Assembly: GCA_029975555.1 (NCBI GenBank)
Contig: JARKOY010000125.1
Location: forward strand, 1 to 64,000
DNA: 64,000 nt
Reading direction: 5' to 3'
Source: Spirochaetia bacterium
GTDB lineage: Bacteria > Spirochaetota > Spirochaetia > Treponematales > Rectinemataceae
Below the pieces are notes generated by a model. The model was given only the letters and a program-made list of their open reading frames with translations. It was not told the DNA's origin and did no database searches. Positions within the stretch are counted from its first letter, which is position 1. Each line of letters starts with the position of its first letter. Made by a program: the position numbers and the translations under genes. Positions 18,315-27,074 of the stretch are shown here, in pieces.

Positions 18315-20738
18315 ATGCGATTTCATACGCACAGGGCAATCTATGTTTTTATCATCTTCATGCTTGTACTCGCCGCAGGACTCGGAGCTGGCCTCGGTTT
18401 AGCCCTGTCGGGCACTGTCAATACGATTCGGACAGAAAATTTCACCGAATTCGACACCGCTCTTTCCACTAAGATCTACGACATCAATGGCCGGCTCATT
18501 ACCGAATTCTTCGCCGAGGAGCAGAGAATCCCGGTTACCTTAAAGGAGTTGCCCAACCATCTCATAGAGGCCTTCCTCACCCGAGAGGACCGCAATTTCT
18601 ATTCACACCACGGCTTCAACCTCCGCTCTACGCTCCGTGCCGCACTGGGCCAGATATTGGGCAAAAACCTCGGAGGCGGCTCCACGATCACCCAGCAGCT
18701 CGCCGGGACTTTGTATGCCGACCGCAGAGTGATAAGCATCCAGCGCAAGCTCAAGGAGCTCTGGTGGGCCTTTCAGCTGGAGCGTCGTTTCACCAAGGAA
18801 GAAATCCTCGAGATGTACCTGAACCGGATGATCATGGGGCCTGCCGTCTACGGAGTGGAGGCCGCGAGTCGGTATTTCTTCGGTCATCCGGCGAAGGACT
18901 GTACGCCGGCAGAATCTGCGATCCTCGCAATTCAGCTGTCGAGTCCCTCGCGGTACAACCCCTTCCGCAACCCCATGCTCGCGCGAGAACGATCCAAGGA
19001 GATTCTCGATCAGATGGTCAGCCGCCACGTCCTGAGCAAGGCTGAGGCAAATGAGTCCTTCGATGCCTACTGGGCCTCGTTCGACTATTCTCGGGTGGCC
19101 GTTTCTGCATTCTACCACCGCGAGGACAAGGCTCCCTGGTTCAGCGAATACGTCCGCCGTCAGCTCGAGGACATGTTCTACGGCTCCATCGATATCTACA
19201 GCGACGGCCTGTCTGTGTATACGACGCTCGACCTCGACAAACAGGCGGCAGCCGACCTCTACATGAAGCGGGGGATCGACACCGCCAACGCTTCGTTTAA
19301 AAGCACCATGTCCCAGAGGCTCGATGTGGCCGGAACTACCTACGTGCCCATCATAGAGCTTCTGGGGCTCGCCTTCGATCTTCCGATGCTCTATGCCCCC
19401 GAAAGCCGCAGTGAGACGAACTCGCAGGATTACTTCCTCACCACGATAAATCCAGTGCTCGACGCGACGAGCCTGATATTCAACATCGCATCGCTCAAAC
19501 CCTACGTCGGCGCGGCGTCGGCCAAGATAAAGACCGAACTCGAAAAGTCTACGGTCGAAGGCGCCCTCGTCACGATCGACAACAACACGGGGTATATCCT
19601 CGCCCTCGTCGGAGGCTCCGACTACAACCAGGCGAATCAGCTGATACGGGCGACGCAGTCCAAGCTCATGCCCGGCTCCACCTTCAAGCCTCTCTACTAC
19701 TCTGCGGCGATCGACTCAAAGAAAATCACCGAAGGCACCTACATCGTGGACGAGCCGACCACCTTCTACAACGAAGACGGCACCCCATACTCCCCTCAGA
19801 ACTTCAAGGGCGAGTGGAAAGGTTCGGTGCTGGCGTGGGAGGCCCTCGCACATTCCATGAACGTGGCATCGGTAAAAGTACTGCAGACCATCGGCTTTGA
19901 CGCTGCGATTTCAAGGGCGGCGGCGCTTCTCGACATCACCGACCCCATCGAAATACGCAAGACCTTTCCCCGCTATTACCCGCTCGCTCTCGGCGTCATC
20001 GGCGTCACCCCTCTTCAGATGGCCAGGGCCTTCTCCGTATTCGCCAATGGCGGAAAGGCGGTGGCTCCCATTGCAATTCGCTATGTCGAAGATCGTTACG
20101 GCAATATCATCGCAGAGCCTGAAAAAGAGAGGCTGCAGGCGCTCCGTCAAAAGCCCCAGGTAATATCTCCACAGAACGCCGCAATCATGATCGACATGCT
20201 CAAGCGCGTCGTCTCTTCCGGAACGCTCGCAGGGGCAACCCAATCCGGCTCGATATTTAAACAGACGGGGCCCGACGGTAAATCCTATGTCATCCCCGTG
20301 GTGGGGAAGACTGGTACGACACAAAACTGGGCGGACGCGTGGACAGTGGGATCAAGCCCCTACTATACCACGGCGATCTGGCTCGGCTTCGACCGCCCAG
20401 GCAACTCGCTCGGCGTCTCCCAGACGGGAGCCACCATAGCGGCACCTATATGGGCAAATTACATGCGCGACATCCACATCGGTTTGTCTTACAAGAACTT
20501 CCCCAAGCCCGAGTCAGGCCTTGTGTCGGTGTCGGTCTGCGCGAAATCCGGCATGCTGCCGACAGAGTACTGCTCCGACGGCACGGTGACGCTGATGTAT
20601 CTCGACGGCACACAGCCGACACAGTTCTGCACGCTGCACGGGCCCAGCGAGCCTGAGACCTTCGGTGCAGACCATCCCAGTCAGGACAATCCATTATCTC
20701 CAAGGCCGGAAGGTTCTCCTTTTTCTCAGAACAGATAG
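18315..20738 (+). CDS. class A penicillin-binding protein (bifunctional transglycosylase/transpeptidase)
   Basis: An 807-residue inner-membrane enzyme that polymerises and cross-links peptidoglycan. After an N-terminal membrane segment (about 9-32) comes the GT51 glycosyltransferase with catalytic E91 in REDRNFYSHHG and GGSTITQQLAG. The transpeptidase has S455-x-x-K458 (GSTFKP), S514-x-N516 and K665-T-G. The C-terminal tail is Pro/Ser-rich. It resembles PBP1A/PBP1C-type proteins. No Shine-Dalgarno site precedes the ATG, and a strong promoter ends 8 bases upstream, so translation may begin on a leaderless mRNA. The convergent FtsB-like gene ends 17 bases after its stop. Confidence 0.93.
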   Translation: MRFHTHRAIYVFIIFMLVLAAGLGAGLGLALSGTVNTIRTENFTEFDTALSTKIYDINGRLITEFFAEEQRIPVTLKELPNHLIEAFLTREDRNFYSHHGFNLRSTLRAALGQILGKNLGGGSTITQQLAGTLYADRRVISIQRKLKELWWAFQLERRFTKEEILEMYLNRMIMGPAVYGVEAASRYFFGHPAKDCTPAESAILAIQLSSPSRYNPFRNPMLARERSKEILDQMVSRHVLSKAEANESFDAYWASFDYSRVAVSAFYHREDKAPWFSEYVRRQLEDMFYGSIDIYSDGLSVYTTLDLDKQAAADLYMKRGIDTANASFKSTMSQRLDVAGTTYVPIIELLGLAFDLPMLYAPESRSETNSQDYFLTTINPVLDATSLIFNIASLKPYVGAASAKIKTELEKSTVEGALVTIDNNTGYILALVGGSDYNQANQLIRATQSKLMPGSTFKPLYYSAAIDSKKITEGTYIVDEPTTFYNEDGTPYSPQNFKGEWKGSVLAWEALAHSMNVASVKVLQTIGFDAAISRAAALLDITDPIEIRKTFPRYYPLALGVIGVTPLQMARAFSVFANGGKAVAPIAIRYVEDRYGNIIAEPEKERLQALRQKPQVISPQNAAIMIDMLKRVVSSGTLAGATQSGSIFKQTGPDGKSYVIPVVGKTGTTQNWADAWTVGSSPYYTTAIWLGFDRPGNSLGVSQTGATIAAPIWANYMRDIHIGLSYKNFPKPESGLVSVSVCAKSGMLPTEYCSDGTVTLMYLDGTQPTQFCTLHGPSEPETFGADHPSQDNPLSPRPEGSPFSQNR

Positions 20739-20755
20739 AGGGCCTGCGATTTGCT

Positions 20756-21289
20756 TCAGTGCGCGTCGGGCTGATTCTCGAGACGGACCTGATGCTCGAA
20801 GCGCACCTGGCGAACGGGCCGCGCATAAGGCTCGATGTGAAAAAGCTGGATTGTGAGGAAAGCCAAAAGTCCCGTGATTGCAGCCATAAGGCGAATCACA
20901 GGGTCCGGGAGGCCTGTGGAATCTCCCACCAGGACGGGCAGCCGCATTTCATCGCCTTTTGTGTTCGCATTCCTCCATTCCTCAGGGAGGACTATCAGCA
21001 TTTCTCCTTGGCGAACATAGCCCAGCGTGGCCGCCCACTCGGCCGCAAGGGCAGAGTCTTTTTTCAGATCGTCGATGGTGTTCATTTTGTCTCGGTTTTG
21101 AGCCTGGAGATACTCGATTGCCTTCTGGATTTGCTGCCGTTGGGAGGCCAGGTCCTGATATGCCAAAAGCCCCGCCTTGCCCGCCACTGCGGAGATGCAG
21201 CAGTACGCGATGAGAAAAGAAAAGAGGCCATACGACAGCGACGACAACAATCGCCTGCTTTTTTGCGGCGTCGTTTGAGACGAATGCAT
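20756..21289 (-). CDS. FtsB/DivIC-like membrane protein (septum formation initiator family, probable)
   Basis: A 177-residue protein with a short cytoplasmic N-terminus, one membrane segment (about residues 19-40) and a following coiled-coil of heptad character (ASQRQQIQKAIEYLQAQNRDKMNTIDDLKKD). That layout, and the AAEWAATLGYVRQGEMLIVLP segment, match FtsB/DivIC division proteins. A second hydrophobic stretch near residues 135-155 and a basic C-terminus are unusual for the family. It may take part in the divisome; position beside a PBP gene is consistent. The start at 21289 has no clear ribosome site. Confidence 0.65.
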   Translation of the reverse strand: MHSSQTTPQKSRRLLSSLSYGLFSFLIAYCCISAVAGKAGLLAYQDLASQRQQIQKAIEYLQAQNRDKMNTIDDLKKDSALAAEWAATLGYVRQGEMLIVLPEEWRNANTKGDEMRLPVLVGDSTGLPDPVIRLMAAITGLLAFLTIQLFHIEPYARPVRQVRFEHQVRLENQPDAH

Positions 21290-21397
21290 CAACAATGAGT
21301 TTCGGCACAAAGTGAAATTTCGATGAGGAATTTTCTTTCAAAAAGTAGTTCCATGGCCCCATCAAAGAGTGTAGTATAGGCACAGAGGAAGGTCGCG

Positions 21398-21985
21398 ATG
21401 GAAAAGAATGCGAATACATCACCGCCGGACAAAGGCTCCGATGATATGCTCGAAGGCCTTTTCATCAGTCCTCTCGAAGATTCCGAGTCCTTTGAAAAAA
21501 TGGAAGCCGAAGAGACAAGGCTGCTCTCTCCTCTCAAGGAGCCCGATGTTGCTGAAGGTGCAGACAGCGTCGTGGCATCGCATTTCAATGGAAGCGATCA
21601 GCCTCCCTTCGAAGAAACAAAACCGAGCGCAAAAGCCGCAAGTCCGACCCAAGAACAGGCCATACTGCGCATTGCGGGCGAATTGAGATCGATCAAGCAG
21701 GACCTCTTGTCCATCAAGCAGCACTTCGAAGCCATGAAAAAAAACCAGCCACCCCAGGCGCCTCAGTCGAGAGAGGCGGCTCCAGGGACAACGATCACAG
21801 AACAGACGGCTGGAACTTCCGAGCCGAGCCCAGATACCCGACGGCTCCTCGACGACGTCCGCAAGCTCCTCCTCTACCTCGACCGGCTTCTGGAGTCTCT
21901 CCCAGAAGAGAAGATCGAGGAATTCGCAAACTCTGAATTTTTCAATCTATACAGGCAGGTATTCGAAAAGCTCGGTCTCTCCTGA
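21398..21985 (+). CDS. hypothetical acidic protein with a coiled-coil centre
   Basis: A 195-residue protein with no signal peptide. Residues 1-85 are acidic and low in complexity, about 86-112 form a likely coiled-coil (ILRIAGELRSIKQDLLSIKQ), a Gln/Pro/Thr-rich linker follows, and the C-terminal 55 residues are again helical, ending in EFANSEFFNLYRQVFEKLGL. I recognise no catalytic motif. AGGAAGG precedes the ATG. It could be a scaffold or regulator; the function is unknown. The 95 bases after its stop hold no clear terminator. Confidence 0.65.
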   Translation: MEKNANTSPPDKGSDDMLEGLFISPLEDSESFEKMEAEETRLLSPLKEPDVAEGADSVVASHFNGSDQPPFEETKPSAKAASPTQEQAILRIAGELRSIKQDLLSIKQHFEAMKKNQPPQAPQSREAAPGTTITEQTAGTSEPSPDTRRLLDDVRKLLLYLDRLLESLPEEKIEEFANSEFFNLYRQVFEKLGLS

Positions 21986-22080
21986 GCACGGTGGAGCGCG
22001 GAAGGGCACCCACGGTGCGCACCGCAGTCCAGCACATCATGACAGCGAGGGAGGCCCCAAGAGACAGCCGAAGAGCTGCC

Positions 22081-23793
22081 CTACCGCACCCGGTACAGTC
22101 TTCCCGGTTCGAAGCCATACGAGGCCTGCAAGTACGAGCTCAGCTGTTGGGCAGTGGCCACCAGGGCTGACAAATGCCGCTGCATATACTCGTGAATGGC
22201 ATCCTCGAGTTCCGGATGGTCTGCGGCCAGCCTCTCTCCCAGCGTGTTTGAAAAGTAGGTTTCCAAGTCCTTGAGGGGCTGCTGCACAAGGTACGCCTGC
22301 ATCTCGTTGGCCATCAAATACGATGAATCCACGTTGTAGTGCATCCATCTGAAATAGCGGATGATGAACCACCTCTCGTCGTCGGTCAGCTTCTGGTAGA
22401 GGGAGAGCACAAGGTCCCTGTAGCGACTGTCGGTAAAAAACAGCGCGTGGCTCAACTCGTGGGCAAGGAAACGGTATTGCAGGTACGCGGGCGATTCCTG
22501 CGCAATGGAGACAATGGCCCCTTTGCCCGCCGAAATCCTTGCACCACTTTGTACGATGACCCCTGCCTTTATCAATGTTTGCTCCAGGTCGCGCTCTTCC
22601 GCCGAAAGGGGAAATTTCTGGACCTCGGCCGCATCGAAGAATCTCGCCAGGTCCTCAGGCCGATAATCGTGTGCATTCCAGCCGTGGAGGTCCGCAATTT
22701 CGCTGTCCTGGGCAAGTCTACCCACAAAACCTATCTTTTCGACAAAGAAGGCGAGCCTTTTGAGGTAACGGTCCTGCGTGGCGTAGTCCTTAAACAGAAA
22801 TAAAAGCACCTCAGGCCGCAGGTCCCAACGAGCAAGATAATAGGGCTTGTCGCCGAGGGGCGTGTGGTACACCAAAAGCCCCGGATCGATGGAGGCGAGC
22901 TCCGTCGAGGGGGCGGTCTGAACGAGGCAGAAGCGCTCCACCCGCAGCGCATCGCTCACCTCCAGGGTAATTCTGTCGGGCACACTCGCGAAGAGCGAAG
23001 AAGGAAAGACTAAGGCCGACCTCTGTCCGGGGTGGCGGTACGTAAGTTTTCGGTCCCCCCAGAACAACGTGGCGATGTCTGCCTGGCCGTCGAGCACAAC
23101 GTCGAGCTGCATACTCTCTTTGACTCCTTGAGACAGCCCTTCAAAAGGAGACCGAATCTCATAATGTCCCCTGCCGTCCTTCATCTCGAACGAGAAATGA
23201 GGGGACACCTCCAGGCCCTCGTTTTCGCGGCGCATGCCTCGCATGGCAGAGACAAAACGAATTTCCTGGATCGAGAGGGTCGGCTCAAGCGCTCCTTGGT
23301 CCGCCACTGTCTGCGCGGCAGTTCCGCCACGACCACCGCTGCTCTGCCGAGGAATTTTTAGAACCTTCACTTCGATCCACCGCAGTGCGTTCTGTGCGGA
23401 AAAAGGAACGACGAAGGAAAAACGGCCCTGCGAGGGAATCGAACAGAGGGCGACGGAAGCCCTGCCCTTTTCGTCGCCACACCTGACTTGAAATTCGATC
23501 CCTCCGCTCGATGCGGAGAAGGACAGCCGTACCGCATAGCCTTCCTGCAAATTCGCCGGCGTGACGAGGGTATAGCGTGCAGTCTCTCCGTCTCTGAAAA
23601 AATGACCGACGTCCGAACCGGTCACAGAGCCTGAAAATGCAAGCCTGGAGCCGCGCTCATCGAACCAGCCGAAGGCATAGACCTCCTTCCCCCCGCACGA
23701 GAGGAAAGACATACATAGAAAAAGGCATCCGAGAACGAAAAAAAATCCACAGAAGCCTGGGACAGGCCGATTGTCCAGTGTCGCGCGGCGCAT
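22081..23793 (-). CDS. putative gluzincin-like metallopeptidase lipoprotein
   Basis: A 570-residue exported protein. The N-terminus has a hydrophobic segment ending in a lipobox with C33 (SFLSC). Residues about 60-330 look beta-rich and may be carbohydrate- or ligand-binding domains. The C-terminal third is helical with H445-E-L-S-H449 in FLAHELSHALFF, and about 55 residues later NEMQAYL, a fitting third-ligand glutamate region. This suggests a zinc peptidase exposed in the periplasm or on the cell surface. The family was not recognised by name. The start at 23793 follows AGAGG; it begins 14 bases after the upstream gene's stop, so they form an operon. Confidence 0.65.
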   Translation of the reverse strand: MRRATLDNRPVPGFCGFFFVLGCLFLCMSFLSCGGKEVYAFGWFDERGSRLAFSGSVTGSDVGHFFRDGETARYTLVTPANLQEGYAVRLSFSASSGGIEFQVRCGDEKGRASVALCSIPSQGRFSFVVPFSAQNALRWIEVKVLKIPRQSSGGRGGTAAQTVADQGALEPTLSIQEIRFVSAMRGMRRENEGLEVSPHFSFEMKDGRGHYEIRSPFEGLSQGVKESMQLDVVLDGQADIATLFWGDRKLTYRHPGQRSALVFPSSLFASVPDRITLEVSDALRVERFCLVQTAPSTELASIDPGLLVYHTPLGDKPYYLARWDLRPEVLLFLFKDYATQDRYLKRLAFFVEKIGFVGRLAQDSEIADLHGWNAHDYRPEDLARFFDAAEVQKFPLSAEERDLEQTLIKAGVIVQSGARISAGKGAIVSIAQESPAYLQYRFLAHELSHALFFTDSRYRDLVLSLYQKLTDDERWFIIRYFRWMHYNVDSSYLMANEMQAYLVQQPLKDLETYFSNTLGERLAADHPELEDAIHEYMQRHLSALVATAQQLSSYLQASYGFEPGRLYRVR

Positions 23794-23807
23794 GGGAACA
23801 ACACCTC

Positions 23808-24578
23808 TCACCGCAGGTCGAATATTTCTCTCGCGAGGAGGCGTGCAAGCTCGAATTTTTTGAACTCCGAAAGGTCGCTGCGCTCACCTGAGATCGAGTC
23901 CCAGATATTCGCAAAATTTGCAGGAAGCATCGGCTGGTTTTTCAGTTGAACCTCGTATTCGGCGTGAGATGGCTCGAACACGTGGTTCGCCATGAATATG
24001 GAAGCTCCTGCAAACCTCAAGAATCCAGCGCGCGACATCAGCCGGAAGAACTGGTTCTCCGACACTGCGGCCGCACCAAAATCGGACAGATAATGTTCCA
24101 TCTTCGCGGAAAAACTATCAAAGAGCCCCAGCCATGCATCCAGGGGAAAATTGGTGAGCCCGGCCCGCATGCGATCTATCCAGTCGCCCTTGGAAAAGAC
24201 TAGCGGAAAATGCAAAAGCCGGTAGAGCGGATACGTCCCCGTATTTTTAAGAAGCTTGATGTGCCGAAGGGGGTGCTCCACCTGATCCTGCACCTCGAGG
24301 ATATGTTTGTACTCGATCCGAACAGGAATCTCGTCGAGGAAGAATCGATCCTTCATTCCGCCTGGGGCTGATTCGAACGCACCGGGATTGTTAAAGAGCT
24401 TCCGGCGCTTCTCTACGGGGGGAATGCTGTCCCTATAGTATATATCAAACACAAGGGCATAGTGCGGATTCAGTTCATCCTGCTGGGAGCGCCGGTCGAT
24501 GCAGATGCAGTCGACACCATCCCACTGGCGCATAGTATCGATCAAAAATGCAGAGACTTCTTCAGACTTTCGTTTCAT
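23808..24578 (-). CDS. conserved hypothetical protein
   Basis: A 256-residue soluble protein without signal peptide. The N-terminal half has strands with acidic residues, DCICIDRRS, YALVFDIYYRD and VRIEYKH, a spacing that loosely recalls nucleotidyltransferase folds, but no clear GS...D-x-D motif is present; this is only a possibility. The C-terminal half is helical. It has its own extended -10 promoter and an AAAGG ribosome site, and it is followed after 14 bases by the putative metallopeptidase lipoprotein gene. Confidence 0.6.
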   Translation of the reverse strand: MKRKSEEVSAFLIDTMRQWDGVDCICIDRRSQQDELNPHYALVFDIYYRDSIPPVEKRRKLFNNPGAFESAPGGMKDRFFLDEIPVRIEYKHILEVQDQVEHPLRHIKLLKNTGTYPLYRLLHFPLVFSKGDWIDRMRAGLTNFPLDAWLGLFDSFSAKMEHYLSDFGAAAVSENQFFRLMSRAGFLRFAGASIFMANHVFEPSHAEYEVQLKNQPMLPANFANIWDSISGERSDLSEFKKFELARLLAREIFDLR

Positions 24579-24601
24579 TCAGTCCAACCTTTACGGTTTT
24601 A

Positions 24602-24610
24602 ATTATACCA
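24602..24610 (-). promoter_or_regulatory. extended -10 promoter of the hypothetical/metallopeptidase operon
   Basis: On the minus strand TGGTATAAT (24602-24610) is a perfect -10 with the extended TGn. No good -35 is seen. The start near 24595 gives a leader of about 17 bases with AAAGG. Confidence 0.5.
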
Positions 24611-24670
24611 TGGCGATAACTTTTTCGCTATGCGTGGAAGCCGAGGATTCCTCAACCTCCGATGACCATA

Positions 24671-24676
24671 TATACT
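24671..24676 (+). promoter_or_regulatory. -10 element, predicted leaderless start of the next gene
   Basis: TATACT ends 9 bases before ATG 24686. The -35 region (TTCCTC, 24648-24653) is poor. No ribosome site lies before the ATG. Confidence 0.4.
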
Positions 24677-24685
24677 TGAAAGTAC

Positions 24686-25267
24686 ATGGATCGTTTGATA
24701 TTGATGACCCGGCCCTACGGCAACATCCGTCGGCAGCTTTGGATGCTGAAACGAGAGGCCTTTGACTGGAACTGCGACAATGCGTCGATGGCTCTGCCGG
24801 AAGGATTTACATGCGGATGGTTTATGCTTCCTGAGCGGACCGTCGAAAATCGCTCCAGAAGAGCTTTTTCGGAACACGCCCAAGCCATGCTGAGTCGGCA
24901 TGCAGACAGCATATGCGCCGCGCTGCCCGATACGTTTCACTTCAGCTCGATTGCAGAGGAAGGTGGTAGGGTCATATTGAAACTCGACGAAGAACTCGAT
25001 GTCCCGAGGTTGAAGGTTGCCCTGGAGCGGTTCGCCTTGGAGACAGGCCTCGAACTGTGCGCGGAGGATCCCGTTCCGCACGCGCACGCAGGAATATGGC
25101 TGGGCAGCAGGATGCCAGCGCCCACCTCCCTCAGTTTTAAAAAATATCAGCTTGTGCTATATCTGGCCGAGTTACCTGAAACAGCATTCGTTGGTTTTCA
25201 GTTCAAGACCGTGGCTCGTGTGCATCGCAGAGTCAAAGCCGATCTTTGCTCCGAAAAAACAGGGTGA
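24686..25267 (+). CDS. hypothetical protein
   Basis: A 193-residue protein without signal peptide or membrane segment. It contains several tryptophans and a mix of helices and strands, and I find no family motif. The reading frame is preferred over the antisense frame (24599-25087) because it fits the -10 element upstream and lies in series with the outer-membrane protein gene 13 bases downstream. Alternative starts at in-frame Met 7 are possible. Function unknown. Confidence 0.5.
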   Translation: MDRLILMTRPYGNIRRQLWMLKREAFDWNCDNASMALPEGFTCGWFMLPERTVENRSRRAFSEHAQAMLSRHADSICAALPDTFHFSSIAEEGGRVILKLDEELDVPRLKVALERFALETGLELCAEDPVPHAHAGIWLGSRMPAPTSLSFKKYQLVLYLAELPETAFVGFQFKTVARVHRRVKADLCSEKTG

Positions 25268-25280
25268 TCAGGGAGGATCG

Positions 25281-25880
25281 ATGTCGAAAAAATTATTTGC
25301 AGTCGTGGTGGTCGTTGCATGTATCGGTGCGCTGACAGTCGGCGCACAGCAGAATACCGGCAATTCGTCGGAAGTCGTAAGGAAGAAGGGCGACCAATCT
25401 ATCACAATCCTGGCGGGAGGGGTCATTCCTCTCTTTGTGCTCGACAGCACGGGGGCCATCATATCGCCATCCAACATGTATCCTGGAGCATCCTTCGACG
25501 TGCAGTACCGCTACATGCTCGGAAACCACATAGGCGTCGGCGGTTCGATTTCGGGGGCTTTCGTGACGACCATAGGTGGTGGAACCCTCTTCTTCGCGCC
25601 GATTGGGGCGACGGCCGCGTGGATCGGCGGCGGAGACCCTCTGGAGTATGAGGCTTTCACCGAACTGGGCATGAACATAATGCGGCTGTACGGCAATGGT
25701 CTCATCGAACCTTACGCGAAGCTAGGAGCGGGCATGTCTCGCTATGTGACCTCGGCCTGGGGCATCGGCGTAAAGGTTGCGTGGTGTTTCTTTCCCGAGT
25801 TCCATTTCGGCAGCTACAGCAACCTGAACTGTTATGCCAATTTCCTGCAATTCTCAATCGGCGCCAGTTATCATTTTTAA
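25281..25880 (+). CDS. predicted outer-membrane beta-barrel protein
   Basis: A 199-residue exported protein. A signal peptide (residues 1-22, ending TVGAQ) is followed by amphipathic strands rich in Gly and aromatic residues (YRYMLGNHIGVGGSISGAF, ELGMNIMRLYGNG), and the sequence ends in Phe (GASYHF), as expected for BAM-dependent barrels. It looks like an 8-stranded OmpA/OmpW-size barrel. GGGAGG precedes ATG 25281; the frame from 25017 upstream is rejected. The lipoprotein gene follows after 12 bases. Confidence 0.75.
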   Translation: MSKKLFAVVVVVACIGALTVGAQQNTGNSSEVVRKKGDQSITILAGGVIPLFVLDSTGAIISPSNMYPGASFDVQYRYMLGNHIGVGGSISGAFVTTIGGGTLFFAPIGATAAWIGGGDPLEYEAFTELGMNIMRLYGNGLIEPYAKLGAGMSRYVTSAWGIGVKVAWCFFPEFHFGSYSNLNCYANFLQFSIGASYHF

Positions 25881-25892
25881 GGAGATCAACCC

Positions 25893-27074
25893 ATGCATAA
25901 AGCTACAAAACTCGTGGACAGGCGATTCGGAACCCCTAAAAAAACCGAGAGGCGCCCTTCCTTCCTCGGCGGATGGATCGCCGCCGCGATCCTCGTGGTG
26001 CTGGTCTTTGCAGGCTGTGACAATACTTTTTCGGTCTTCCAGACGATCGCCGAAGAAAAAAAACAGGTGGGCGAAGACCTCTTTAAGAATACGACCGTGC
26101 GCGCGATGGCGGATGACGGCTCAAACTACTACGCGCTTCTTTCGCAGGTCGTGTGGCGGGCAAAATCTGGAAACAGCTGGAATGTTCTGGCCGTCAACGG
26201 CTCAAGCGACTACTTCGCCGCGGGGCTCGCCGGCGACGGAACAAACGTCTATGTAGCGAAAGCCGACGACAACAATGTGCTCGACGACATCTATACAACG
26301 GGCGATAGCGGTGCTACCTGGACGGCGATGAATGCGAAGGCCGCCATCGGAAGCGGCGCCTTCGTCGACTGGCTCAGGTACGTGGGCAGTACCCTCTTTG
26401 TGGCCGTGCACAACAGCGCATATAAATACTCGCTGTATTACTATAATGGAAGCTCGTTTGTGAGCGCTGGCACCGAGGTCTCAGGCCTGGCCACCCCGCT
26501 CGTCGACATCGTGTACGACGGCAGTTCTCTGTACTGGCTCATCTCCGACAGCAAGGTCTATAAAGGTTCCCCCGGCTCCATCGCTGCCGACACGACGGCG
26601 TCCAACCCAAACTACGACGAGTACCTTCTCGGCATCGCCTCCGACGGAGCCGGCCGCATCATCGTCTCAAGAAGGGACGGCTACGTGTACAGCTACGCTT
26701 CTGGCGCATGGATGAGCACCAAGATAAAATCATCCACCAAGCTCGGGCCGGTTTTTTTCCTCAGTCTGCCCACATCCAGCCAGCGCATCCTCATCACCAA
26801 GGGGATTTCCCCCTTCGGCTACATGGAGTATGACGAATCCTCATCTGCGCTTAAGGAGAACGGCAGCAGCTTCGTCACCACCTCGTCGAGCATCTACTAC
26901 ACGACGATACGCTCCAAGGAGGTGCAGGCGTTCTGGCAGCCCGCAACCGAATACGACGCAACGAAAAAAACACTCTTCATCCTCCTTGCATCGGGGAGCA
27001 CAGACTCCTATGCGCTGTATCGAAATGATTATACTATAAGCTCGGGGAGTTGGAGTGGCTGGACAGCCGAATGA
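25893..27074 (+). CDS. lipoprotein with BNR/propeller-like repeats
   Basis: A 393-residue exported lipoprotein. After about 27 basic and polar residues comes a hydrophobic segment ending in VLVFAGC (lipid cysteine near residue 42). The rest is a series of beta repeats with Trp and Gly-Asp-Ser-Gly-Ala-x-W motifs (TGDSGATWTAM, GSGAFVDWL), as in sialidase-type Asp-box propellers. No catalytic arginine triad of sialidases was seen. It probably lies in the periplasm or at the surface. AAGGAG precedes the start, and the preceding gene codes for an outer-membrane barrel. The 3' end overlaps the rarA start by 20 bases. Confidence 0.72.
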   Translation: MHKATKLVDRRFGTPKKTERRPSFLGGWIAAAILVVLVFAGCDNTFSVFQTIAEEKKQVGEDLFKNTTVRAMADDGSNYYALLSQVVWRAKSGNSWNVLAVNGSSDYFAAGLAGDGTNVYVAKADDNNVLDDIYTTGDSGATWTAMNAKAAIGSGAFVDWLRYVGSTLFVAVHNSAYKYSLYYYNGSSFVSAGTEVSGLATPLVDIVYDGSSLYWLISDSKVYKGSPGSIAADTTASNPNYDEYLLGIASDGAGRIIVSRRDGYVYSYASGAWMSTKIKSSTKLGPVFFLSLPTSSQRILITKGISPFGYMEYDESSSALKENGSSFVTTSSSIYYTTIRSKEVQAFWQPATEYDATKKTLFILLASGSTDSYALYRNDYTISSGSWSGWTAE

